The translations under genes were made by a program, and so were the position numbers. Of a stretch of DNA of 64,000 nucleotides, positions 1 through 9,297 are shown piece by piece. The notes under the pieces were generated by a model. The model did no database searches and was not told where the DNA came from. It saw only the letters and a program-made list of their open reading frames with translations. The first letter of the stretch is position 1, and every line of letters starts with the position of its first letter. Source of the DNA: Flavobacterium antarcticum DSM 19726 (GTDB lineage: Bacteria > Bacteroidota > Bacteroidia > Flavobacteriales > Flavobacteriaceae); the NCBI RefSeq assembly GCF_000419685.1, contig NZ_ATTM01000001.1, positions 248,001 to 312,000 on the forward strand. The letters run 5' to 3'.

Positions 1-1716
1 CACCGCTTCGTTTTTCACCAACAAAACTCCAGACACATTTTTTAAGTTCAAATTATCATATACCACGCTGTTTGCGGAAGCATTTAATTTTACATTTAAA
101 AATTTCGGAACTTTAATTTCTTCTTTAGTAGCTTTTGAATTTTCATTTTCAACCGTTTTCGTCATGAAATCACTTACCATGATTTGATTGGATTTCAAAT
201 TAAACGTTCCTTGAATGTCACCTTTTTTGAACAAGAACCCGTAGAAGTTTTCTAAAACACCATTGATTTGTAAGTCCGTTTTTCCGGTCGTTACATCAAG
301 TTCTTGCAAGTTAATCGTCGAGGGATTAAATTGAGCAACCGCTCGATTAATGGTGTACACTTTCTTGTCGTCATCCGTATATTTAAAACCGGTAATGCTT
401 ACATTTCCTGAATTTTGAACTCGCTCGTATTGACTTTTATCAATCGATTCCATGTCAAATTTTGTCACGATATCCGCTTTCAAAACCCCCGAAAGTGGCG
501 TTGTTAATTTGATTGGATATGCTTTTGAAACATTCGCTAAATTAATAGTTCCTTTCAAAGCTGCATCAATTAACGGATTTTCAGTGATATTTTTCACTTT
601 TGCTTTCACATCAAAAACATCTTCGTCAATACGGAAGGAAAGTTGGTCTACATTCAAGTAAGTGTCTTTCATTAAACCACTGTCGTTAATGATTTTGGTG
701 TCAATCATAATATTGGTCACTGATTTCGGTAAATCAGGATATTTGAATGAAGCGTTTTTAGATGAAATATCAATGTTGAATTTTGGAACCGTAGATTCGG
801 TCAACATCCCTTTTGCAAAACCTACAACTGTAAAATCACCTGTAGTTTGAACTGTTTTTAAATTTCCAGCATATTGAGCCGGAATTACACCCAAAAAGTT
901 TTTGAACGAAGAAGTTGGGGTTTTAAAACTCAAATCGTAATTCTGACCATTTTCCACCATTTGAATAAAACCGTCAAACTCCAACGGCAGTTGATTAATC
1001 AAGGCTGTGTTCTTTTTGAAAGTGTATTTGCTTTGTTCTAAATCAATTCCTAAAACGGCATCCAAATCCAGTTTTATGTTTTTCATGTAATTCGTAGAAT
1101 CCATATCAAATGAAACTCGTGCTGTTGTTTTTGTATCCAAATCAAGTTTAGATGCGGCAAAATTCCCCGTTCCTTTGTGGTTCAAACTATCAATAACCAA
1201 TTTCATTTTCGACATTTCATCAAAATATTTGAATTTCAAATTCTCAAATTCGTAATTCTGAATATTCAATACAAAAGGTTTGCTATCTTTTCTATCATCA
1301 GCCTTGTCGTCTTTCAATGCGATGTCAAAATTTCCAAGACCATTTTTGTCAAACAAAATATTTACTTTCGCGTCTTTTGAATAAAAAGATTCAATATTCA
1401 TCGCTTCTCCGTCGCCTTTAAAAAGTTCTTTAACCGACATTTTTAAATTCACTTCACCCGAATACAATAACGTATCTCCTGCAAACGGCGCTTTGTTGAT
1501 GATGCTCAATTTGTCAATTGTCACATTAGCCTGCGGAAAACTTTTAAGCAAACTCAAATCAATATCTTCAAATGCAACAGTTGCATCCAAGTTTTGATTG
1601 ATGGAAGTGACCACCATTTGCTTGATTTTATCCTTGAAAATAAAAGGAATAGAAATAAGTGCGATGATGAGAATTAAAAGTACAATCCCCGTTATTTTTA
1701 AAATCTTTTTCAACAT
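1..1716 (-). CDS. AsmA-like envelope protein, N-terminal part (runs off the window)
   Basis: The minus strand is open from an ATG at 1716 to the window edge, 572 codons without a stop, so this is the front of a longer gene. The N-terminus has one membrane helix (about residues 8-28, rich in Ile and Leu), followed by a long beta-rich region with the recurrent pattern of the AsmA family: early in the chain DIDLSLLKSFPQANVTID and later repeated short lipophilic beta strands. AsmA-like proteins are anchored in the inner membrane, project into the periplasm and are linked to outer-membrane lipid and protein homeostasis. Flavobacterial members are usually some 800-900 residues, so roughly a third is missing. 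The short plus-strand reading frames inside it are shadows. Family assignment is from pattern memory; the exact subfamily is not decidable here. Confidence 0.8.
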   Translation of the reverse strand, partial: MLKKILKITGIVLLILIIALISIPFIFKDKIKQMVVTSINQNLDATVAFEDIDLSLLKSFPQANVTIDKLSIINKAPFAGDTLLYSGEVNLKMSVKELFKGDGEAMNIESFYSKDAKVNILFDKNGLGNFDIALKDDKADDRKDSKPFVLNIQNYEFENLKFKYFDEMSKMKLVIDSLNHKGTGNFAASKLDLDTKTTARVSFDMDSTNYMKNIKLDLDAVLGIDLEQSKYTFKKNTALINQLPLEFDGFIQMVENGQNYDLSFKTPTSSFKNFLGVIPAQYAGNLKTVQTTGDFTVVGFAKGMLTESTVPKFNIDISSKNASFKYPDLPKSVTNIMIDTKIINDSGLMKDTYLNVDQLSFRIDEDVFDVKAKVKNITENPLIDAALKGTINLANVSKAYPIKLTTPLSGVLKADIVTKFDMESIDKSQYERVQNSGNVSITGFKYTDDDKKVYTINRAVAQFNPSTINLQELDVTTGKTDLQINGVLENFYGFLFKKGDIQGTFNLKSNQIMVSDFMTKTVENENSKATKEEIKVPKFLNVKLNASANSVVYDNLNLKNVSGVLLVKNEAV

Positions 1717-1752
1717 AATTCAGAATCTTTAGCGACAAAATTATTAAATAGA

Positions 1753-1789
1753 AAGCCAACTTATCTAACAAAATTAAATAAGTTGGCTT
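1753..1789 (-). terminator. Hairpin downstream of sppA
   Basis: A 12-bp perfect stem (AAGCCAACTTAT with its complement) lies in the gap between sppA and the AsmA-like gene. The following U-tract on the minus strand is only moderately T-rich, so this is a likely but imperfect intrinsic terminator. Confidence 0.6.
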
Positions 1790-1809
1790 AATAATAACTA
1801 TTTTTTTTC

Positions 1810-3570
1810 TTATTTTATAATTAACTCATAAGGCATAACGGTTTGAATACCGCTTCTATTCGAAATTTCTTTTACACGCTGCCAAATTTTGTAATTTTCT
1901 GTGCCAATTTCTTCCTCAATCAACGCAGCTTTTGAAGATGCGAAAGGAAATCCAGCAAACATCTCGCCAAATTTTGTATCAAATTCCGGGAAATTAATTG
2001 TACGGTATTCTTTGATTTTAGCCAATTTTGCCGCTTCCGCCAAAGCTTTGTCCATGCCTCCAATTTCATCCACTAAACCAATTTTCAACGCTTCAGCGCC
2101 AGTCCAAACTCTTCCTTGACCAATTTCATCCACTTGTTCGAAAGTCAATTTTCGACCAGTTGCCACACGATTTACAAAAGTTTTATAAATACGCTCGATG
2201 CTTTCTTGTGTGAATGCACGGAAATTATCAGTCAAAGGAACAAACGGACTGTAATCAGCCGAATTCGTATGTGTAGAAACTTGTTCGGTATGAATTCCGA
2301 TTTTCTCTGTCAAAGTAGAAAAGTTAGGCAACATTCCAAAAACACCTATAGAACCAGTAATTGTTGAGTTTTCTGCGAAAATTTTATCCGCATTACAAGC
2401 GATGTAATAACCTCCAGAAGCGGCCACATTTCCCATAGAAACCACAACAGGTTTAACTTTTTTAGTCAATTCAATTTCACGCCAAATCAATTCAGAAGTC
2501 AAAGCGCTTCCACCCGGACTGTCAATTCGTAAAACAATTGCTTTGATGTTTTTATTATCACGTGCTTCTTTCAACGCACGATTCATTGATTTTTCACCAA
2601 TATAATTCACACCACCTTCACCTGAACGAATTTCTCCTTGTGCATAAATAACTGCAATTCGGTTTTCAGAACTTTCGTTTTTCGGTTTCGTATTGTTGTT
2701 CAAAGCATAATCAACGATGTCAATTTTCTTATATTCCTTGTCTTTTTCCACTTTCAACGCTTTCTTAATTCCTGCGTGAAATTGGTCTTCGTAACCTACT
2801 TTGTCAATCAGTTTCGCCGCTTTTGCCATTTCAGGCGTTCGCGCTAAAAGTCCATCAGCAACGGTGTTCAATTCTTCAATTGAAATTTTTCGTGAAGTTG
2901 CAATATCACTTGCAATTCCGCTCCAAACGGAGTTTAGCAAAGCCGTAATTTGTTCGCGATTCGCATCACTCATGTTGTCAGAAATAAAAGGTTCAACGGC
3001 ACTTTTATATTTTCCATGACGAATCACTTCCATTTTTACCCCTGTTTTTTCTTGCAGCGTTTTGAAAAACATCACTTCAGATGACAATCCTTTGAAATCC
3101 ATTTCTCCCAATGGATTCAAGTAAATCGTATCCGCTACTGAATTTAAATAATATTCTTTTTGTGAATATACATCAGCATACGAAACGATAAATTTCCCTG
3201 ATTTTTTAAACCGATTTAATTCGTCACGCAATTCTTTCAATTGAGCCATTCCTAGCATTGAATAATTATTGACGATGGTGATTCCTTTAATATTATCGTC
3301 TGTTTTTGCGTTTCCAATTGCATTCAAAATTTCGGTAAATCCAACTTTGTTTTCACCTTGAAATAAAGTTACTAACGGGTCAGTGAATTTTCCGGTGTAA
3401 TCACTCGTAACGTTTTTCAAATTCAATTCGATAACTGAATTATTCTCCACTTTCACAAGTTCAGAATCACCACCGAAAATCACGCCGATAAAAATGATTC
3501 CAAAAACGAAAATCATGATAAATACAAACAACCCGACGATGGTTGCCAATACATTTCCTAAAAATCTCAT
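1810..3570 (-). CDS. sppA: Signal peptide peptidase SppA (67 kDa type)
   Basis: This is a membrane-anchored serine protease of family S49 that degrades leftover signal peptides. At 586 residues it has the double-domain length of the E. coli enzyme. One N-terminal membrane helix (about residues 8-33) anchors it. The catalytic dyad is visible: the lysine in GKYKSAVEPF (Lys189) in the first domain and the serine in NVAASGGYYI (Ser385) in the second. The IDSPGGSA strand-loop at about 349 is also typical. The start is the ATG at 3570; the N-terminal helix follows immediately. It ends just before a hairpin and is transcribed divergently from the folK fusion, which lies 131 bp away. Confidence 0.95.
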   Translation of the reverse strand: MRFLGNVLATIVGLFVFIMIFVFGIIFIGVIFGGDSELVKVENNSVIELNLKNVTSDYTGKFTDPLVTLFQGENKVGFTEILNAIGNAKTDDNIKGITIVNNYSMLGMAQLKELRDELNRFKKSGKFIVSYADVYSQKEYYLNSVADTIYLNPLGEMDFKGLSSEVMFFKTLQEKTGVKMEVIRHGKYKSAVEPFISDNMSDANREQITALLNSVWSGIASDIATSRKISIEELNTVADGLLARTPEMAKAAKLIDKVGYEDQFHAGIKKALKVEKDKEYKKIDIVDYALNNNTKPKNESSENRIAVIYAQGEIRSGEGGVNYIGEKSMNRALKEARDNKNIKAIVLRIDSPGGSALTSELIWREIELTKKVKPVVVSMGNVAASGGYYIACNADKIFAENSTITGSIGVFGMLPNFSTLTEKIGIHTEQVSTHTNSADYSPFVPLTDNFRAFTQESIERIYKTFVNRVATGRKLTFEQVDEIGQGRVWTGAEALKIGLVDEIGGMDKALAEAAKLAKIKEYRTINFPEFDTKFGEMFAGFPFASSKAALIEEEIGTENYKIWQRVKEISNRSGIQTVMPYELIIK

Positions 3571-3687
3571 ATTCTTTTATTTTAGTTGATAAGTCGGTTA
3601 AACAAGGAAATTGTTACACTCGAATGAGAATTTTTTAAAAAATAGAGGAACTGAAAGTGTTTTACTTTTTTTAGAACTAGTTTTAAT

Positions 3688-3695
3688 TAAATTTG
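3688..3695 (+). promoter_or_regulatory. Bacteroidota -7 element TAAATTTG for the folK fusion
   Basis: TAAATTTG fits the Bacteroidota -7 consensus TAnnTTTG. The likely ATG at 3702 starts only seven bases after the box, so the transcript would have almost no leader. No convincing -33 TTTG is visible at the usual distance. Confidence 0.55.
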
Positions 3696-3701
3696 CAATC
3701 T

Positions 3702-4841
3702 ATGGAGGAGCAAAATAAAATCGTTTTATCAATTGGAAGCAACCAAGGCGACCGAAAAAGTATGATTCAGCAAGCGATTGATGCTATTAATCGGGAAGTT
3801 GCTACTGTAATATCTGTATCTAAATTATACGAATCACCTGCATGGGGTTTTGAAAGCGAACCTTTTTATAATTGCGCCATTTTGGTACATACTTCTAAAC
3901 CAGTTTCTAAAGTTTTAAACAAAGTTTTAAAAATTGAAAAAAAATTAGGCCGCAGGCGAACAGATGAAGTAGGTTATAAAGCAAGACCGATTGACATTGA
4001 CATTATCAGTTGCAATGATGAAAAGATTGAAACGTATTCGCTGCATATCCCTCATCCTCAAATGCAAAACAGATTGTTTGTTTTGTTGCCAATGAATGAT
4101 TTAGACACGGATTTTGTGCATCCTGTTTTAAATCAAAATGTTCAAGAGTTAATAGCAAACTGTACAGACCAAGGTGAATGTAAAGTGATTGATTCAGTTG
4201 ACAATCCGTTTAAAAAGACACAAATCAACAACTATAATTTCATAGCGATTGAAGGAAATATTGGTGCAGGAAAAACCACTTTAGCACATAAAATCGCCGA
4301 TGATTTCAATGCAAAAAAAATACTAGAACGTTTTGCCGACAATCCGTTTTTACCAAAATTTTATAAAGACCAAGCACGTTATGCTTTTCCGTTGGAAATG
4401 TCTTTCTTAGCGGACAGATACCAACAAATTTCAGATGATTTAGCACAACTTGATTTGTTTAAAGACTTTATCGTTGCCGATTATCACATTTTTAAATCGC
4501 TTATTTTTGCAAAAGTTACGGTGACAGAAGATGAATTTCGTTTGTATAGAAAGTTGTTTGAAATTATTTACAAAGAAATTCCAAAACCGGATTTGTACAT
4601 TTATTTGTACCAAAACACCGAGCGTCTTTTGCAAAACATCAAAAAACGCGGTAGAAGTTACGAACAAGAAATTCCGGCGGACTATTTAGAGAAAATAAAT
4701 CAGGGATACTTTGATTTTATCAAAACGCACCCCGATTTGAATATTTTAGTACTTGATGTTTCCGATAGAGATTTCGTCAAAAACCAATCCGATTATATTT
4801 TTATTTTGGAAGAAATAGAGAAAGCGCTTTCAAAAAATTAG
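3702..4841 (+). CDS. folK: HPPK (FolK) fused to a deoxynucleoside kinase
   Basis: This is a bifunctional protein. Residues about 1-160 are 6-hydroxymethyl-7,8-dihydropterin pyrophosphokinase of folate synthesis: LSIGSNQGDR near the start, the GFESEPFYNCAI strand and KARPIDIDII. Residues about 178-379 are a P-loop deoxynucleoside kinase of nucleotide salvage: Walker A GNIGAGKTT at about 185, ADRYQQ, and the RGRSYEQ lid motif. Bacteroidota commonly carry this fusion. An in-frame TTG at 3693 lies inside the -7 promoter box, so I take the ATG at 3702 as the start (379 residues). Its stop overlaps the stop of the convergent methyltransferase gene by 4 bp. The nucleoside preferred by the kinase half cannot be read from sequence. 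Confidence 0.92.
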   Translation: MEEQNKIVLSIGSNQGDRKSMIQQAIDAINREVATVISVSKLYESPAWGFESEPFYNCAILVHTSKPVSKVLNKVLKIEKKLGRRRTDEVGYKARPIDIDIISCNDEKIETYSLHIPHPQMQNRLFVLLPMNDLDTDFVHPVLNQNVQELIANCTDQGECKVIDSVDNPFKKTQINNYNFIAIEGNIGAGKTTLAHKIADDFNAKKILERFADNPFLPKFYKDQARYAFPLEMSFLADRYQQISDDLAQLDLFKDFIVADYHIFKSLIFAKVTVTEDEFRLYRKLFEIIYKEIPKPDLYIYLYQNTERLLQNIKKRGRSYEQEIPADYLEKINQGYFDFIKTHPDLNILVLDVSDRDFVKNQSDYIFILEEIEKALSKN

Positions 4842-5368
4842 GCTTTTAACTGCTTGAATAAATCCCAAATTACAATTCCCGCACTCACGGCAATGTTTAA
4901 TGAATGTTTCGTTCCCAATTGTGGAATTTCAACACAGCCGTCGCACAAAGCAACCGCTTCTTGAGAAACACCGTAGACTTCGTTACCAAAAACCAACGCA
5001 TACTTTTTACTAGAATCAACAACAAACTCGTCTAATAAATAAGCTTGTTCCACTTGTTCAATGGCTAAAACAGTCACGTTTTCTGATTGCAATTGTTTGA
5101 TGACGTCAAGCACATTTTTATTGTGTTCCCAAGCTACCGTTTCAGTCGCACCAAGTGCTGTTTTCTGAATTTCTTTGTGAGGAGGCGTTGCGGTAATGCC
5201 ACACAGATAAATTTTTTCTATTAAAAAAGCATCCGCTGTTCTAAAAACCGAACCGATATTGTGCAAACTTCTGATGTCGTCCATCACGATAATTAATGGT
5301 GTTTTTGAAGCCGTTTTAAAATCTTCAACCGTTTTTCGGTCTAATTCAGAATTTTCTAATTTTCTCAT
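4838..5368 (-). CDS. SpoU/TrmH-family RNA 2'-O-methyltransferase
   Basis: This is a 176-residue SPOUT-fold methyltransferase. It shows the family landmarks in order: DDIRSLHNIGSVFRTADAF (motif 1) near residue 30, ALVFGNEVYGVS (motif 2) near 126 and IPQLGTKHSLNIAVSAGI (motif 3) near 148, which together form the trefoil-knot SAM site. Members methylate the 2'-hydroxyl of tRNA or rRNA riboses. The short length and lack of an N-terminal substrate domain resemble TrmH or TrmL-like proteins, but the target nucleotide cannot be assigned. It is convergent with the folK fusion with a 4-bp stop-stop overlap, and is separated from the upstream DUF1573 gene by that gene's terminator. Confidence 0.9.
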   Translation of the reverse strand: MRKLENSELDRKTVEDFKTASKTPLIIVMDDIRSLHNIGSVFRTADAFLIEKIYLCGITATPPHKEIQKTALGATETVAWEHNKNVLDVIKQLQSENVTVLAIEQVEQAYLLDEFVVDSSKKYALVFGNEVYGVSQEAVALCDGCVEIPQLGTKHSLNIAVSAGIVIWDLFKQLKA

Positions 5369-5388
5369 TATTATATGCTTGATTGAAC

Positions 5389-5417
5389 AAAAAAAAAGCC
5401 TCCTCTTCAGGAAGCTT
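5389..5417 (-). terminator. Intrinsic terminator of the DUF1573 gene
   Basis: On the minus strand a 9-bp stem (AAGCTTCCT with AGGAGGCTT, one G-U pair) and four-base loop are followed by an uninterrupted run of nine T. It lies between the DUF1573 gene and the methyltransferase gene. Confidence 0.88.
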
Positions 5418-5439
5418 TCTCTTAAATATTTTATTTTAT

Positions 5440-5910
5440 TTAGCTTTTAACTGCAGTTTGAGTTGCTTCAGCTGCTTTTACATTTCCTTTAATTGTCAAC
5501 ACTTTTGAAGGTGTTTCTTTTGCATTACTCGTTAAAGTAAACGTTTTAGTAAACGGTCCAGGACGATTTGTGTCGTATTTAACACCAATTGTTGCTGAAG
5601 CTCCTGGTGCGATTGGCGCTTTTGGCCAAGTTGGTACTGTACAACCACAAGAACCTTGTGCATTCATAATGATTAAAGGCTCAGTTCCGTTGTTTGTGAA
5701 AACGAACTCACGGTTTCCATCAGCTTTATGCTCAATCGTTCCGTAATCCATTGTTTCATTTGTGAAACTCATTCCAGCTCCTTGTACTTTTGGAGCAACA
5801 ACCACCTTCGAAGTTTTTACTTTTGTCGCTTTCTTAGAAGACTCTTGTGCAAAAGATCCAGAGAACGATAAAAGCGCTACTGCTGAAAATAATAATATAC
5901 CTTTTTTCAT
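5440..5910 (-). CDS. Secreted DUF1573-domain protein
   Basis: This is a 156-residue exported protein. Residues 1-21 form a signal peptide ending near FSGSFAQ. The body is a DUF1573 immunoglobulin-like domain with the hallmark strand MDYGTIEHKADGNREFVFTN and the cysteine-bearing GSCGCTVPTWP motif, and ends with IKGNVKA. The family is common in Bacteroidota envelopes and its function is not established. The ATG at 5910 is chosen over an in-frame TTG at 5943, which is part of the -7 promoter box and would spoil the signal peptide. The low-complexity Lys/Val linker (residues about 23-40) is unremarkable for the family. Confidence 0.88.
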   Translation of the reverse strand: MKKGILLFSAVALLSFSGSFAQESSKKATKVKTSKVVVAPKVQGAGMSFTNETMDYGTIEHKADGNREFVFTNNGTEPLIIMNAQGSCGCTVPTWPKAPIAPGASATIGVKYDTNRPGPFTKTFTLTSNAKETPSKVLTIKGNVKAAEATQTAVKS

Positions 5911-5940
5911 TGTAAAATGATTTTTATAGTTTGATAATGA

Positions 5941-5948
5941 CAAATTTA
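5941..5948 (-). promoter_or_regulatory. -7 element for the DUF1573 gene
   Basis: The minus strand reads TAAATTTG, matching TAnnTTTG, about 30 bases upstream of the ATG at 5910. The TTG inside this box is what creates the false upstream start. Confidence 0.6.
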
Positions 5949-6077
5949 AAGAAATAGAATGATATTGAGTAGTATGTTTTCTTAAAATTGAATTAAATTT
6001 TATATAGTATCGGTTTAAACTTATAAAATTTTTAAATTCGCTAACTCAAATTTCATTCAAAAAATAAATACACAACC

Positions 6078-8684
6078 TTGAAAGCACCAAAAAAAGAAGT
6101 TAAAGAAACGCCGCTGATGAAACAGTATAATGATATTAAACAAAAATATCCAGATGCTTGTTTGCTTTTTCGCGTAGGCGATTTCTATGAAACTTTTGGT
6201 GAAGACGCCGTTCGGGCTTCTAAAATTCTTGGAATTGTTTTAACGAAACGTGGAGCAGGTTCTGAAACTGAAACGGCTTTGGCAGGATTCCCACATCATT
6301 CTTTGAATACGTATTTGCCAAAATTGGTAAAAGCCGGACTTCGGGTGGCGATTTGCGACCAATTGGAAGACCCAAAAATGACCAAAACCATTGTGAAACG
6401 TGGCGTGACGGAATTGGTTACACCAGGTGTTTCGATGAACGATGAAGTGTTGCATTCCAAATCGAACAATTTTTTAGCGTCGGTTTACTTTGGTAAAAAA
6501 AATATTGGAGTCGCCTTTTTAGATATTTCTACAGGGGAATTTTTGACGGCTCAGGGAAATGAAGAATACATCGATAAATTATTGCAAAACTTTAATCCGA
6601 GTGAAGTTTTGGTGCCAAAAGTAAATAAGGCAGATTTCAAAGCCACTTTTGGCGAAGATTTTCATGTGTTTTATTTGGAAGATTGGATTTACAAGGAAGA
6701 ATATGCGTTTGAATTATTGACAAATCATTTTCAAACCAATTCATTGAAAGGTTTTGGCGTGGAAGATTTGCAAGAAGGAATTATCGCTTCGGGAGCGGCT
6801 TTGTATTATTTATCGGAAACGCAACACAATAAACGACAACATATTTCAACTTTACAGCGAATTGCGGAAGATGCTTACGTTTGGATGGACCGATTTACGA
6901 TTCGGAATTTAGAGCTTTATCACAGTTACAATCCAAATGCAGTAACGCTTTTGGACGTGATTGACAAGACCATTTCGCCGATGGGAAGTCGGTTGTTGAA
7001 ACGTTGGTTGGCTTTGCCGTTGAAAGATATGAAAGCCATTCAGAAACGCCATCAAGTGGTTGCTTATTTGAAAGACAATAAAGATTTGCTGAAAAATATT
7101 CAATACCAAATCAAACAAATTTCTGATTTAGAACGCTTGATTTCTAAAATCGCTGCGGGAAAAGTAAGCCCACGAGAAATTATTTATTTGAAAGATTCGC
7201 TCGACGCCATTATTCCGATTAAGAAAATTGCATTGGAAAGTAAAAACGAAGCGGTTAAGATTATTGGAGATAGCTTGCACAGTTGCGATTTGCTTCGCGA
7301 AAAAATCAAACTTACGTTGAATCAAGATGCTCCAGTGGCTTTAGCCAAAGGGAATGCGATCGCTAAAGGAATTAATGAAGAATTAGATGAATTACGAGCG
7401 ATTTCAACATCCGGAAAAGATTATTTGGATGGAATTGAAAAGCGCGAATCACAACGAACGGGAATTTCTTCTTTGAAAATTGCGTTCAATAATGTATTTG
7501 GTTATTACATCGAAGTTCGAAACAGCCATAAAGACAAAGTGCCAACCGAATGGATTCGGAAGCAAACGCTTGTTAATGCCGAACGCTACATTACGGAAGA
7601 ATTAAAAGAATACGAAACAAAAATTCTTGGTGCGGAAGAGAAAATCCAAAAATTAGAATCTGAACTTTTTGAACAATTAGTGGTTTGGATTTCAACGTAC
7701 ATAAAACCCGTTCAGCTGAATGCGAATTTAATTGCACAGTTGGATTGCTTGACTTCTTTCACGCAATTGGCAGTTGAAAATAAATATGTTTGTCCAGATT
7801 TAGACGATAGTTTTGAGTTGGAAATTAAAAATGGACGTCATCCTGTGATTGAAAAGCAATTGCCAATTGGAACGCCCTACATTGCAAATGATTTATTTCT
7901 AGACCGGGAAACCCAACAATTAATCATGATTACGGGACCGAACATGTCCGGTAAATCAGCTATTTTGAGACAAACGGCTTTGATCGTATTGTTGGCTCAA
8001 ATGGGTTGTTTTGTTCCTGCGGAATCCGTTAGGATGGGTGTTGTGGATAAAATTTTCACTAGAGTAGGAGCATCTGATAATATTTCGATGGGCGAATCTA
8101 CGTTTATGGTCGAGATGAATGAGACGGCTTCTATTTTGAATAATATTTCGGATAGAAGTTTAGTATTGTTAGATGAAATAGGTCGCGGTACAAGTACGTA
8201 TGACGGAATTTCTATCGCTTGGGCAATTGCCGAATATTTGCACGAACATCCTTCAAAACCTAAAACACTTTTTGCAACGCATTATCATGAGTTGAATGAA
8301 ATGTCGGATATTTTTGGTCGCATCCAAAACCATAATGTTTCTGTGAAAGAATTAAAAGACAATGTACTTTTTCTTCGAAAGTTGGTAAAAGGAGGAAGTG
8401 CTCATAGTTTCGGAATTCACGTGGCAAAAATGGCGGGAATGCCACAAACCGTTATTCTTCGTGCTCAAAAGATTTTGAAGAAATTAGAAAAAAACCATTC
8501 TTCCGAAGCTTTGGACGGCGTGAAGAATGAAACACAGGAAATGCAAATGAGCTTTTTTAATTTGGACGACCCATTATTGGAAGAAATCAAAGACGAAATT
8601 TTAAATATTGATATCAATACGTTGACGCCTGTAGAAGCTTTAATGAAGTTGAATGAAATCAAGCGGATGCTAATTAAAAAATAA
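6078..8684 (+). CDS. mutS: DNA mismatch repair protein MutS
   Basis: This 868-residue protein recognises mismatches and small loops and starts methyl-independent mismatch repair with MutL. The mismatch-binding Phe-X-Glu is visible in [13 protein letters not shown] near residue 33. The C-terminal ATPase has Walker [11 protein letters not shown] near 620, the signature STFMVEMNE near 675, Walker [14 protein letters not shown] near 696 and the ATHYHEL histidine switch. The start is a TTG at 6078: there is no in-frame ATG upstream, and the next ATG (6117) would remove residues that flavobacterial MutS proteins normally have just before TPLMKQYN. No terminator is evident before the tRNA promoter downstream. 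The whole sequence looks very close to Flavobacterium MutS. Confidence 0.98.
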   Translation: MKAPKKEVKETPLMKQYNDIKQKYPDACLLFRVGDFYETFGEDAVRASKILGIVLTKRGAGSETETALAGFPHHSLNTYLPKLVKAGLRVAICDQLEDPKMTKTIVKRGVTELVTPGVSMNDEVLHSKSNNFLASVYFGKKNIGVAFLDISTGEFLTAQGNEEYIDKLLQNFNPSEVLVPKVNKADFKATFGEDFHVFYLEDWIYKEEYAFELLTNHFQTNSLKGFGVEDLQEGIIASGAALYYLSETQHNKRQHISTLQRIAEDAYVWMDRFTIRNLELYHSYNPNAVTLLDVIDKTISPMGSRLLKRWLALPLKDMKAIQKRHQVVAYLKDNKDLLKNIQYQIKQISDLERLISKIAAGKVSPREIIYLKDSLDAIIPIKKIALESKNEAVKIIGDSLHSCDLLREKIKLTLNQDAPVALAKGNAIAKGINEELDELRAISTSGKDYLDGIEKRESQRTGISSLKIAFNNVFGYYIEVRNSHKDKVPTEWIRKQTLVNAERYITEELKEYETKILGAEEKIQKLESELFEQLVVWISTYIKPVQLNANLIAQLDCLTSFTQLAVENKYVCPDLDDSFELEIKNGRHPVIEKQLPIGTPYIANDLFLDRETQQLIMITGPNMSGKSAILRQTALIVLLAQMGCFVPAESVRMGVVDKIFTRVGASDNISMGESTFMVEMNETASILNNISDRSLVLLDEIGRGTSTYDGISIAWAIAEYLHEHPSKPKTLFATHYHELNEMSDIFGRIQNHNVSVKELKDNVLFLRKLVKGGSAHSFGIHVAKMAGMPQTVILRAQKILKKLEKNHSSEALDGVKNETQEMQMSFFNLDDPLLEEIKDEILNIDINTLTPVEALMKLNEIKRMLIKK

Positions 8685-8760
8685 GTTTGTTAAAATTTTA
8701 TTTTTAAAAAGTACATTTTCAGAAGGTTATAAATTAGATTGGAAATAATTTAAAAAAACG

Positions 8761-8791
8761 TTTGCACAAGTAAATAAAAGTGCTACATTTG
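8761..8791 (+). promoter_or_regulatory. Textbook Bacteroidota promoter for the tRNA-Gly/tRNA-Leu unit
   Basis: TTTG at 8761-8764 is followed after exactly 19 bp by TACATTTG at 8784-8791, matching the TTTG-N19-TAnnTTTG consensus of the Bacteroidota primary sigma factor. It lies about 48 bp before the mature 5' end of tRNA-Gly. Confidence 0.9.
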
Positions 8792-8838
8792 CACCCGCAT
8801 CACAGCAATAGTGAAGCAGTTCTTTAAGATTTTGAAAT

Positions 8839-8911
8839 GCGAAAATAGCTCAGCTGGTAGAGCGCGACCTTGCCAAGGTCGAGGTCGCGGGTTCGAGCCC
8901 CGTTTTTCGCT
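8839..8911 (+). tRNA. tRNA-Gly, anticodon GCC
   Basis: A 73-nt cloverleaf with acceptor stem GCGAAAA/TTTTCGC, D-arm AGCTCAGCTGGTAGAGC, anticodon stem-loop CGACC-TTGCCAA-GGTCG and T-arm GCGGGTTCGAGCCCCG. The discriminator is T, as usual for bacterial tRNA-Gly. The 3' CCA is not encoded. Confidence 0.96.
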
Positions 8912-8921
8912 CTACAATACA

Positions 8922-8934
8922 CGCTCGGATGGTG
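8922..8934 (+). repeat. 13-nt copy of the 5' end of tRNA-Leu
   Basis: CGCTCGGATGGTG here is identical to 8987-8999, which spans the first bases of the tRNA-Leu gene. It is followed by an AT-rich imperfect palindrome (GGATAT to ATATCC, 8933-8971) that fills the spacer between the two tRNAs. It looks like a truncated tRNA-Leu front. Confidence 0.6.
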
Positions 8935-8987
8935 GATATCTTTAATTAATTTTTTTAAAAAAATTATATCCAACAAAAAGGTAAATC

Positions 8988-9073
8988 GCTCGGATGGTGA
9001 AATTGGTAGACACGCTGGACTTAAAATCCAGTGAACAGCAATGTTCGTGCGGGTTCAAGTCCCGCTCTGAGTA
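8988..9073 (+). tRNA. tRNA-Leu, anticodon TAA
   Basis: An 86-nt class II tRNA: acceptor GCTCGGA pairing with TCTGAGT (two G-U pairs), D-arm with ATTGGTAGA, anticodon stem-loop CTGGA-CTTAAAA-TCCAG with anticodon TAA, a long variable arm (GTGAACAGCAATGTTCGT) and T-arm GCGGGTTCAAGTCCCGC. CCA is not encoded. The first acceptor pair is G-U, which is unusual but acceptable. Confidence 0.95.
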
Positions 9074-9075
9074 CT

Positions 9076-9109
9076 AAAGCTCGTAATGAAAATTACGGGC
9101 TTTTTTTTT
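9076..9109 (+). terminator. Intrinsic terminator of the tRNA unit
   Basis: A stem of about 11 bp (AAGCTCGTAAT with ATTACGGGCTT, one G-U) closed by a GAAA tetraloop is followed by nine T, directly after tRNA-Leu. Confidence 0.93.
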
Positions 9110-9297
9110 GGTATAAAGTGTACTTGTATTTAAATTAAAAAAAGCTAAATAATTTCACTTTGAAAATCTTTAATTAAAAAGTAGATTGCCTACAAGAAAT
9201 TTCAAAAATAAAATTGAGCTTTTAGATATCTTGACTTTACAAATCTAGATTCAATTTTCATTAAATTTTTTCAATTTCCAAAACCAATTCTTCATAA

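Noticed and set aside
1177..1380. Plus-strand frames in the first 1.7 kb
   Set aside because: They are shadows of the AsmA-like gene, which is open on the minus strand for all 572 codons.
3693..3701. Longer N-terminus of the folK fusion from a TTG
   Set aside because: The TTG is inside the -7 box TAAATTTG. The same reasoning rejects TTG starts at 5943, 34429 and 35911; the TTG at 31869 is rejected because that frame runs through the rsmG -7 box at 31886.
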